Assembly (NCBI RefSeq): GCF_900129665.1
Contig: NZ_FQWL01000003.1
Span: forward strand, 186,001 to 250,000
Length of the DNA: 64,000 bases
Direction: 5' to 3'
Source of the DNA: Flagellimonas flava
GTDB taxonomy: Bacteria; Bacteroidota; Bacteroidia; Flavobacteriales; Flavobacteriaceae
In this document: positions 26,573 through 33,609 of the stretch, piece by piece
Position numbering within the stretch: position 1 is the first letter of the stretch
How the letters are laid out: each line of letters begins with the position of its first letter
Notes under the pieces: generated by a model
Told to the model about the DNA's origin: nothing
Seen by the model: only the letters and a program-made list of their open reading frames with translations
Databases searched by the model: none
Made by a program: the position numbers and the translations under genes

Positions 26573-27313
26573 CTAAATATTCAATTCTGCCCCAATGATG
26601 TTTTCCAAGGCCATCACTGAAGAAATAAATTCGGACCGCTGGAGTTCAAAACCCATGGTCGCTTGGTTCATCATTTGCTGCAAACGCGTATACTCTGTTA
26701 TATTGATTACCCCATTGGCAAAGTCTTTTTCCGCTCTTATGGACTGTACCCTAAAATTGTCCACTATAGATCCGGAAATAAAAAAAAGCCGGTGCGATTT
26801 AAGCAGATCGTTATAGAGTTCGGCTACTTTTTGTTCCAATTCAACCTCGGCTACCTGAGTCTCATACCTAGCCTTCTCGGCCTCTCCCTTTGCGCTCAAA
26901 ATTCTTGCCCTTCGGTTTACAATGGCCGACAGGGGCAATCGCAGGGAAACCCCTACGGTATATCTACTTTGCTCCGTAGAAAAAAGTGTTTGACTTTGGG
27001 GGTCACCGGCAATCTGCGCATTACTTAGGTTGTCAAAAATGCCGTAGTTATAGCCGGCTTCAAGGTTAATGTATTGCAGCCAAGCTCTTTGCTCAGCGGA
27101 TACCACACCATCCCTATATTGTTGTTCTGAGACCGTGACCTTAATAAAGGGCGAATAGTCTTTCGCCATGGCTACCAAAGTGTCCAATGGCGGCAGTTTT
27201 TTGGCAATATCGTTGTCCTTTAAGCTTTTTTCAATAAAGTCATTGATGGACTGTCCAAAGGACAGATGGCAAAACAGCACCAAGAGTAAAAAAACGAGCT
27301 GACTTTTTTTCAT
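26573..27313 (-). CDS. Half-length TolC-family outer-membrane protein
   Basis: A 246-residue exported protein with a clear signal peptide (MKKSQLVFLLLVLFCHLSFGQ). It contains one OEP/TolC repeat: a first helix region, a beta hairpin (YTVGVSLRLPLSAIVNRRA) and a long coiled helix pair. Normal TolC proteins are 420-480 residues with two such repeats, so this is half-size and would need more subunits to close a barrel. It lies between the Wzc-like and phosphoglycosyltransferase genes, where a Wza-type export protein would be expected; no PES-domain Wza gene is found in the window. It may form the outer-membrane exit or a periplasmic adaptor. Confidence 0.75.
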   Translation of the reverse strand: MKKSQLVFLLLVLFCHLSFGQSINDFIEKSLKDNDIAKKLPPLDTLVAMAKDYSPFIKVTVSEQQYRDGVVSAEQRAWLQYINLEAGYNYGIFDNLSNAQIAGDPQSQTLFSTEQSRYTVGVSLRLPLSAIVNRRARILSAKGEAEKARYETQVAEVELEQKVAELYNDLLKSHRLFFISGSIVDNFRVQSIRAEKDFANGVINITEYTRLQQMMNQATMGFELQRSEFISSVMALENIIGAELNI

Positions 27314-28506
27314 TATACGTTCTCTTTCTGGAACACTGCTTTGAAGGTTCTAAGCACAATCCACATATCTATAAGAAATGCGTATTTGCTATTTGCATAT
27401 TTTACGTATTTGATATCAAGGCTTTTACGTTCTTCAGGAGACATCTTGGAACTTCTTCCCCTGGCCTCTACCTGCCAAAGTCCCGTAATTCCCGCAGGGC
27501 CATTGAATCTATCCGTCCATTCATCAGTGGTCAGTACTTCCGCTTCATAAAGTGGCAGTGGCCTATTTCCAACTATCGACATATCTCCCTTTAATACATT
27601 GATCAATTGGGGCAGTTCATCAATGCTTAGTTTTCTAATGATTTTTCCCACTTTGGTAATCCTGGGGTCATTATCAAATTTTACAAAGGCACTTTTTGCA
27701 CTTTCTTTACGCTTGATATTATGTTGTAACTCATCCACTTCCGTATCATCACCTATTAGCACAGTGCCGGCAGCTGTTTTTGTTTGGTCCTCTTGGTCAT
27801 CCAGAGATTCCTCTTCATCCTCATGTACATATTGGTTCAAATGCTCAAATTCTTTGAGTCGCTTATCAGCATCCGGGTACATGGATCTCAGTTTGTAGAA
27901 ATCGAAAATCTTGTAGCCAGTGCCCACTCTTTTCGAGATGTAGTATACCTTACCCTTGGATTCTAAACGGATAGCAAGAATGAAAAGCAATAGAAATGGT
28001 GAAGCACACAAGAGTGCCAAACTGGCCACGGCAATATCGAACGATCGCTTCCAAAATCCTATTTTATATTCGCCATCATCACCGCTTGAGGGTGAGATTT
28101 TTTCTTTTTGCAAGTTGGCCTTCAACTCCTTGAGAAACCTTACCCGATCCAGAATATTAGTGGTGGACAAAGGCTGAACGTAGAAATCGTCAATCCCATT
28201 TTTCACGGCTTCGGACAGGTCATTCTTATCCCGGTTTTTGGCGACCAGGATAAATGGGATTGCATGCTTGTTTGCAAAACGTTCGCGTAATGTTCTATGG
28301 AATTCAATCCCGGTCTGTCCAGGAATTTGCTTTTCACATAGAATGGCATCCACTTCAGGGTTTTCTTCCAACCATCTGATTGCCAAAACGGCATTTTTGG
28401 CGATGTGAAAATCCACTTTTTGGGGATGGTCCATAAATTGATCCACCACGGTTTGATCCATGCCTATATATAATAGGCAAACCTTCTTGTCCGAAACTAC
28501 TTCCAT
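27313..28506 (-). CDS. Pseudo-receiver fused to phosphoglycosyl transferase
   Basis: A 397-residue fusion. Residues 1-130 have a receiver-like fold, but the phospho-acceptor Asp is Glu 58 (ILCEKQIPG), the Thr/Ser switch is Ala 89, the conserved Lys is Gln 111 (YVQPL) and the N-terminal acidic pair is absent. Residues 148-397 are a monotopic PGT domain: a membrane-penetrant helix (ASLALLCASPFLLLFILA), then YKLRSMYPDAD, a long acidic insert (about 225-265), and SIDELPQLINVLKGDMSIVG and TGLWQV. The enzyme puts the first sugar phosphate on undecaprenyl phosphate. The four-helix and nucleotide-binding N-terminus of WcaJ-type enzymes is replaced by the pseudo-receiver, presumably a regulatory or protein-docking module. 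Confidence 0.88.
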   Translation of the reverse strand: MEVVSDKKVCLLYIGMDQTVVDQFMDHPQKVDFHIAKNAVLAIRWLEENPEVDAILCEKQIPGQTGIEFHRTLRERFANKHAIPFILVAKNRDKNDLSEAVKNGIDDFYVQPLSTTNILDRVRFLKELKANLQKEKISPSSGDDGEYKIGFWKRSFDIAVASLALLCASPFLLLFILAIRLESKGKVYYISKRVGTGYKIFDFYKLRSMYPDADKRLKEFEHLNQYVHEDEEESLDDQEDQTKTAAGTVLIGDDTEVDELQHNIKRKESAKSAFVKFDNDPRITKVGKIIRKLSIDELPQLINVLKGDMSIVGNRPLPLYEAEVLTTDEWTDRFNGPAGITGLWQVEARGRSSKMSPEERKSLDIKYVKYANSKYAFLIDMWIVLRTFKAVFQKENV

Positions 28507-28514
28507 GATACTTA

Positions 28515-28880
28515 CTATGCTCTGATGAGTAATTTTTCTACGCGAATCAACAGTTCTTCAGGATTAAAAGGCTTCACCAGATAATCATCCGCCCCTAATT
28601 TCAGACATTGGATTCGGTCAGAACTGCTATCCCTGCAACTCAAAACAATAATGGGAATGTTGGAGAAATATCCACTTTCCTTGATTTTCTGGATCAGTTC
28701 AAAACCGTCCATATTTGGCATCTCCAAGTCCGTAATTACCAAATCGGGGATATTACCTTCCTGCATCCAGGCCAAAGCGGCCAAACCATCTTCCATGGTA
28801 GTAACTGTGTAGGATTGCCCTAAAAACTGTGAAACCAGCTCGCTCAGGGATTGTTTGTCGTCAACAACTAAAATTTTCAT
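28515..28880 (-). CDS. Single-domain response regulator
   Basis: A 121-residue CheY-like receiver with all switch residues: Asp 7/8, phospho-acceptor Asp 51 (LVITDLEMP), Ser in IVLSCRD and Lys in YLVKPF. No output domain. It is the first gene of the EPS assembly unit, 8 bp before the pseudo-receiver/PGT gene, so it may act by protein contact on the PGT or as a carrier in the phosphorelay encoded next door. Confidence 0.9.
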   Translation of the reverse strand: MKILVVDDKQSLSELVSQFLGQSYTVTTMEDGLAALAWMQEGNIPDLVITDLEMPNMDGFELIQKIKESGYFSNIPIIVLSCRDSSSDRIQCLKLGADDYLVKPFNPEELLIRVEKLLIRA

Positions 28881-28917
28881 AAGATCGATTTTTAATTTGT
28901 AGTACTAAACACAATTG

Positions 28918-28982
28918 CAAAGTAGGATTAATATTACTTTTGAATAATTCTATGTTGTAAAACCGAGGTAGCATGTTGTAAG
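28918..28982 (-). promoter_or_regulatory. Promoter of the EPS assembly unit with tandem GTT-core operator
   Basis: The -7 box TACTTTG (28924-28918) precedes ATG 28880 by about 38 bp. 29 bp upstream is ACAAC (plus-strand GTTGT, 28954-28958), with a second GTTGT 21 bp further (28975-28979); both are preceded by AT and followed by AA. No TTG is present at -33. Confidence 0.55.
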
Positions 28983-29013
28983 CACTGTTATATCGGAGGT
29001 CAGGTCTTTGTTC

Positions 29014-29044
29014 CACTTATCGATGAACAACATCGGTGTTTTTT
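29014..29044 (+). terminator. Plus-strand hairpin with T-run in a gap with no plus-strand gene
   Basis: CGATG (29021-29025) pairs with CATCG (29031-29035) around AACAA, extended by CAC/GTG across a 4-nt bulge, then six T. The minus-strand version has no T-run. A perfect TACTTTTG -7 box on the plus strand at 28935-28942 could start a short RNA ending here. Confidence 0.35.
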
Positions 29045-29123
29045 AAAAGTGCTTGAAGGTGGTTAGGATAGATTCCTATGAAAGGAATTCCGCCCCTCTT
29101 TGTGGAGCAGGAAAAATTGGAAT

Positions 29124-29969
29124 TTATTTGGTTGTTTGGTCTATTTCCAGCTCCTGAAATGTCCTCTCCAATGGTTTTTTGGAAGGAAGGAATCTTTCGT
29201 TGCAGAATGGAAATGGTTTACCTGGTTCCCGCTTTGGCGGAAGTGCAGTGTATACATCCACATTTATGTATTTTGACCTACCCATATTGTGCAAATGCAT
29301 GGCGAGCATGCCATCATCACAGCCGGAAACTATCCGTAAATCGGTTTCATAGCCAATTGGAGTGAGTACTTCCCTACGCATTGCCATACACACTGCCCTT
29401 ATATGCTTGATCTTGTTGGTAAAACCTCTTGAAAACTTCCATCTGAAATAAGCCACTTTCAGCCGATTTCGAAAATGCATTTTGGTAGAAAGTTGAAAAT
29501 CCTCTTCATAACTCTGGGAAACGGAATAGCAAAGCACCAAATCCTTATCCATAAAAAAAGGAAGAGCCATTTTATCAATGTAATAAGGGTCGTAGATAGA
29601 ATCGGGATCCATAGTACATATAATTTGCCCCTTGGCTTCTTCCAATCCTTTTTGACGGGCATAGGTAATCCCCTGGCGAGGTTCACTCACCACGTTGGCA
29701 CCCAACTGCTCCAAAATCGATAGGGTTTCTTTATCCGCATTGTTTTCCACAAAAATGATTTCGTAGGGGATTATGGTTTTTAGATTTGTCAAGCCCATAA
29801 TATGCGCTATCAAAGTGTCTTTTGCCTTAAATACCGGTGTTACCAAGCTAACAACTGGCTTTTTAACCTCAGCGAGCAGCTCAAAATAGGTTGTTAACCT
29901 CTTAAAGTCATAATCGTTTAAAGTTTGAGGAGTGGCCTTAAAATATGATTGGTAGTCGGTAATTGTCAT
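29124..29969 (-). CDS. Family 2 glycosyltransferase
   Basis: A 281-residue cytosolic GT-A enzyme. The catalytic core runs from about residue 38 (PVVSLVTPVFKAKDT), with IIFVENNADKE, RQGITYARQKGLEEAKGQII and the DxD-type TMDPDSIYDP. No membrane helices. Separated by 20 bp from the STAS gene and distant from the other glycosyltransferases, it ends the signalling operon, linking it physically to sugar transfer. Substrate unknown. Confidence 0.82.
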   Translation of the reverse strand: MTITDYQSYFKATPQTLNDYDFKRLTTYFELLAEVKKPVVSLVTPVFKAKDTLIAHIMGLTNLKTIIPYEIIFVENNADKETLSILEQLGANVVSEPRQGITYARQKGLEEAKGQIICTMDPDSIYDPYYIDKMALPFFMDKDLVLCYSVSQSYEEDFQLSTKMHFRNRLKVAYFRWKFSRGFTNKIKHIRAVCMAMRREVLTPIGYETDLRIVSGCDDGMLAMHLHNMGRSKYINVDVYTALPPKREPGKPFPFCNERFLPSKKPLERTFQELEIDQTTK

Positions 29970-29989
29970 CTGCTGGATTTTTAGAGGGA

Positions 29990-30292
29990 TTAAATCCTAT
30001 CCGGGCTTAAAATGTAGTTGGTCTTAGTGGTTTTTAGAATTTCCATTAGTGTATCGTTCTGCCTCCCAATTAAAGAAACCACCTTGTTGTTTTCGGCAGA
30101 ACTACGATATAATTTTTCAAAAAAATGAGCAGCGGAAGTATCCATTTGGGTGACTTTTTCCAAACTTATAACAATGTTGTCCTCTTGTTCCAGCACGGCA
30201 TTGAAATAGGAATTCAAAGCTCCCAATTGTTGTGTTGATACTTTTCCCAAGATTTCGAAGATTCCTCGGTTTTCACGTATTTCCAATGACAT
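29990..30292 (-). CDS. STAS domain protein (anti-sigma antagonist type)
   Basis: A 100-residue single STAS domain. The SpoIIAA-type loop is VTQMDTSAAHFF, with Thr 52 in the place of the phosphorylated Ser and Ser 53 beside it. Such proteins work by partner switching with HPK/anti-sigma kinases; no RsbW-type kinase is visible in the window. It sits 105 bp after the LytTR gene and 20 bp before a glycosyltransferase gene. Confidence 0.8.
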   Translation of the reverse strand: MSLEIRENRGIFEILGKVSTQQLGALNSYFNAVLEQEDNIVISLEKVTQMDTSAAHFFEKLYRSSAENNKVVSLIGRQNDTLMEILKTTKTNYILSPDRI

Positions 30293-30397
30293 ATGCTAAA
30301 AGATTTAATGGTTATTCGCTTGTTTCCTTAACATTTTCAAAAGTGTCTAACTATCTAACGTAAAAGAAACCTATTATTGTAGTATTTTTCTTTCTTT

Positions 30398-31108
30398 TTA
30401 AAGCAGGTTTAGTCGTTGCATTAATTCTGGGCGGTTGGAACGACTTATGGGTATTACGCTTCGCTCTATTAAAACACTATTATCCTGGATATCCACGATT
30501 TGTGCAAAATTGATGATGTACGAGCGATGTATCTGTAAAAACCTTGACTCTGGCAGTTTTTCCTTGATTTTTTTTAAGGTGGAATGAACCCGATACCTTT
30601 CTTTTTTGGTCTGTATCTCTATATAGTCCCCTTTGGCCTCAATCAATTGGATATCCCCAAATTTAAGTTTGATGAGTCTTCTATCAATATTAATATAAAG
30701 ATCTTCATCCTCTCCTGGCCCCATTTGATGATCGTCATCAGAACTGTTAATGGCCCGAAACGCGTTGCGCAGCTTTATTGCGCATTTCTGAAAACGCTCT
30801 GGGGAGATGGGTTTTACCAAATAGTCTACTATGAATTCATAGCCATAGGCCTCAATAGCAAACTCCTTATCGGATGTGGTCAACACTATTTTGGGTGGAT
30901 TACTTACAGTTTCTATGAAGTCCACCCCAGTTAATTTGGGCATGTGGATATCCAAGAAGATGAGATCAACCTGGTTATGCTTTAAAAATTTTAACGCTTC
31001 AAGGGCATTGGGGAATTCCGACACTACCTCCATTTCAGGGATAGTGCGACACAACTCCAGCACAATGGCCCTTGCACTCGCTTCGTCATCAACAATAATA
31101 CACCTCAC
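30398..31108 (-). CDS. LytTR family response regulator
   Basis: A 236-residue transcription regulator: a receiver domain (Asp 7/8, phospho-acceptor Asp 53 in LIFLDIHMP, Lys in YLVKPI), an acidic linker (about 125-140) and a C-terminal LytTR DNA-binding domain starting at about 140, with IQLIEAKGDYIEI and the hallmark FLQIHRSYIIN. LytTR regulators bind pairs of 9-bp direct repeats with a GTT core one or two helical turns apart. It is co-transcribed with an Hpt gene (1-bp gap), two kinases, FIST and H-NOX, and is the best candidate to bind the 20-21-bp repeats in front of the EPS units and its own operon. Confidence 0.93.
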   Translation of the reverse strand: MRCIIVDDEASARAIVLELCRTIPEMEVVSEFPNALEALKFLKHNQVDLIFLDIHMPKLTGVDFIETVSNPPKIVLTTSDKEFAIEAYGYEFIVDYLVKPISPERFQKCAIKLRNAFRAINSSDDDHQMGPGEDEDLYINIDRRLIKLKFGDIQLIEAKGDYIEIQTKKERYRVHSTLKKIKEKLPESRFLQIHRSYIINFAQIVDIQDNSVLIERSVIPISRSNRPELMQRLNLL

Positions 31109-31109
31109 T

Positions 31110-31433
31110 TTACGCTATTTTTAAAATAAACTCCTCTACCGCCGCCAAAATCTCCTGAAATTCTTCTCTGAGATTGGTATTGCCATATTTAAGGTCTTCC
31201 TCATATTTTATGGCCAATTTGTATCCTCCCGTAAGGCCCAAAATACCCAACTTATGTTTGATCTTGTGAACGATTTTGGCAGATTCCTCCAAATCGTTGG
31301 ATTCCAAAAAATCCAAATAATCATTCATTTCCTTGGGAAACTCCGTCTGGATAATGTTTAGGAATTTTTTCTCGAATTCCTCATTTCCTCCGGAAATTTC
31401 CTTTATATAATCAAGGTTGGGTATTTCAGCCAT
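31110..31433 (-). CDS. Hpt phosphotransfer protein
   Basis: A 107-residue all-helical protein. The phosphotransfer motif is HKIKHKLG with His 56 as the acceptor and Lys/Gly at the expected spacing. Free-standing Hpt proteins pass phosphate between hybrid or receiver proteins. The gene overlaps the end of the kinase gene upstream by 8 bp and is 1 bp from the LytTR gene, so His 56 to Asp 53 of the LytTR protein is the natural route. Confidence 0.88.
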   Translation of the reverse strand: MAEIPNLDYIKEISGGNEEFEKKFLNIIQTEFPKEMNDYLDFLESNDLEESAKIVHKIKHKLGILGLTGGYKLAIKYEEDLKYGNTNLREEFQEILAAVEEFILKIA

Positions 31434-32481
31434 CTTGTATGTTTTTAATGGTAAAAAAGAAGGTAGTTCCCCTATCTTCTTCAGAGGACAACCATATATC
31501 CCCTTTATAATAGTTTACAATTTTCTTCACCAAAGCCAGTCCAATTCCAGTTGCGCCAGCACTGTTCTCCAACTTCTTGAACATTCCAAAAATTCCGGTC
31601 TGAAGGTGTTTTGGTATGCCCTTGCCGTTGTCCGTGATGCTAAATAGCCATCCGTCCTTTTCCTCTTTTACATCAATCATGATACAACCATCTTCCTTAT
31701 GCTCCGTAGCGGTTATGGCATTGGTAATAAGATTCTTGAACAATTGTTCTATGCGATACTTTCCAGTATATATTTTTGGTAGGTTCTTACTTCTTTTAAT
31801 GGTGATATTATCGGGGACAAAAATGGTCCGTTCAATCTCATCGATCATAAGGTTCAGATCCACCACTACGGCATTTTCCTGTATGGAATCTATGGTGGAG
31901 TGCCTAAGGATACCATCGATCAGGCTATCCATTTTGGCCAGGTTCTGAAAAATGAGTTGCACGTTTTCCTGACTTTCGGCTTTAAAGGCTTTTTTCGCAT
32001 CGTCAAAAACCCAACTTACTAGAGAATGTACATTTCGGATGGGCGATTTTAGATCGTGCGAAACCATATGTGCGTAATTGTTCAAGGACTCGTTTTGCTG
32101 CTCCAAGTTTCTCAAGAGCATGTCCTTTTCCGCGGTCATTTTCACCAATTTGTGCGCCTGTTTCTCAATATCTTCAACCAACTGTTGCGGATTAAAGTCC
32201 AACCCATTGATACGATCACTGGTCTTGTCCTGCATTGAGGCCACAGCCTTGCTTAGTGACTCCAACACCTTACGCTGACTTTCCGTTTCCCGGTTGAGTC
32301 TTTGGTTGGCCAAATACAATTCCTCCAAGCCTAAAGACGATGCTCTTTGGGTCATTTTCAACTTTTCATCAAAGTCTGAATACGACCTGTCCACCGCATC
32401 AAAGAAAGCTTCCAATTCTGGATGCTCTGCCCAATCTTTGGCCAAGAGTTTTCTTATTTGTCTTTTAAGCAGGGAATGCAT
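31426..32481 (-). CDS. Soluble histidine kinase
   Basis: A 351-residue cytosolic kinase. An N-terminal region (1-120) of heptad-rich helices without a recognisable sensor fold is followed by HisKA with phospho-His 142 (HMVSHDLKSP) and HATPase (NLITNAITATEHK, DNGKGIP, GATGIGLAL). The start directly abuts the stop of the FIST gene (no gap). Kinases encoded beside NosP/FIST proteins are their usual partners, so FIST is the likely sensor. Confidence 0.9.
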   Translation of the reverse strand: MHSLLKRQIRKLLAKDWAEHPELEAFFDAVDRSYSDFDEKLKMTQRASSLGLEELYLANQRLNRETESQRKVLESLSKAVASMQDKTSDRINGLDFNPQQLVEDIEKQAHKLVKMTAEKDMLLRNLEQQNESLNNYAHMVSHDLKSPIRNVHSLVSWVFDDAKKAFKAESQENVQLIFQNLAKMDSLIDGILRHSTIDSIQENAVVVDLNLMIDEIERTIFVPDNITIKRSKNLPKIYTGKYRIEQLFKNLITNAITATEHKEDGCIMIDVKEEKDGWLFSITDNGKGIPKHLQTGIFGMFKKLENSAGATGIGLALVKKIVNYYKGDIWLSSEEDRGTTFFFTIKNIQDG

Positions 32482-33609
32482 TTATTCACTCAATAAGGTT
32501 AATGTCATGGTTTGGTTGTGCAATTGGCACTCGTTCTTTCCGGCAAAAGGTGCCATTTCCCCATAAGAATAAAAGCCTGCTATGCTGGCTTGCTCTCCAA
32601 TTACTTCGGCTACCTCTTCTATTTCATCCTCGGTGCGTTGGTCCAATACCAATTTTCTTCCCACACAACTGACCAAAATGGCAAGCTCGGGTTTTTTCTT
32701 TCTACCGCGCATGGCCAGTTCCGCAGCGCTCGAGGCTCCTTCCGCAATGTCATCCGTGGTTGACATCATTAATTGTACCTTAGAATGCATGGGAACATCC
32801 CCGGCCAAAATCATTGAATTTTCTTTTTCGTCAATATTCAAAATGGTCCGTACCAAGGGTTCAGAGCTTTCCGTTTGCTGCACGGTAAGTGGATAGAGCA
32901 ATGCAGCCTGGGGGAGTTCATTTGCTTTTTCACCCAGATATTTTTTGTAGAGATCCAATGCCGGTTTACCATCAATCTCGAACAGTACATTCCCCTCGGA
33001 TCGGGTAATGGTACGTTCTGGGCCGAAAGGGGTCCAACCTCCAAAATTTGCATAGCTCACTTCCAATTCTTCCCCGTAGAAACCAATGGCCACGACCTCG
33101 CCCTGTTTGGGATTTTCGTTGTATGAGGTCAATGTCTTCTCAAAACGAGCACCATCGCCACACAGTCCACCCGTTATGGATGCGCTAAATCCTTCTACAG
33201 ATTCCAGTCCTTCTATGAGGCCACTTCCGTTGACAAAACTTCCGTCCGATACGATAAAAAGATGATTGAGTTCCTCCATCCTGAATTGGTTGGAAATGGA
33301 AGCTCCCATTTTTCCGATATCCACATAATCCTTAATGTTTTCGCTAATGATGGAAAACTTCGTATGCTCAAATTCTATAGCGGTTAAGGTGATACTTTCC
33401 TCGTAAACATTGGTTTCCATAATTTCACCGGAAGTAGACCCAAAAACAAGATGTCCATCGGGATATAAATCCCGGATTTCCTGGAATAAGTTTTCAGATT
33501 CCAATAAAAACCTATCCCCAAATATCAATACCAAGGGTTCTTTTAAGGGTTGATCCTGTATAAATTCCCATGTTCCGCCTTTTAAGCGTTTCGCCTGATT
33601 TAATTTCAT
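32482..33609 (-). CDS. FIST domain sensor protein (NosP-type)
   Basis: A 375-residue soluble protein covering the FIST N (about 25-220) and FIST C (about 225-355) domains; typical marks are VFGSTSGEI near residue 57, GGLCGDGARF and the C-terminal GFYSYGEMAPF. Full-length FIST proteins of the NosP group bind heme and sense nitric oxide in several proteobacteria and are encoded next to kinases they inhibit. Here the gene lies between two kinases (4-bp overlap upstream, abutting downstream). Heme binding is inferred from family and context, not visible in sequence. Confidence 0.88.
   Translation of the reverse strand: MKLNQAKRLKGGTWEFIQDQPLKEPLVLIFGDRFLLESENLFQEIRDLYPDGHLVFGSTSGEIMETNVYEESITLTAIEFEHTKFSIISENIKDYVDIGKMGASISNQFRMEELNHLFIVSDGSFVNGSGLIEGLESVEGFSASITGGLCGDGARFEKTLTSYNENPKQGEVVAIGFYGEELEVSYANFGGWTPFGPERTITRSEGNVLFEIDGKPALDLYKKYLGEKANELPQAALLYPLTVQQTESSEPLVRTILNIDEKENSMILAGDVPMHSKVQLMMSTTDDIAEGASSAAELAMRGRKKKPELAILVSCVGRKLVLDQRTEDEIEEVAEVIGEQASIAGFYSYGEMAPFAGKNECQLHNQTMTLTLLSE

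Noticed and set aside
30293..30397. GTTAGATAGTTAGAC on the minus strand before the STAS gene as another LytTR site
   Set aside because: The two GTTAG copies are only 8 bp apart, which does not fit two helical turns, and no -7 box stands at the expected distance.
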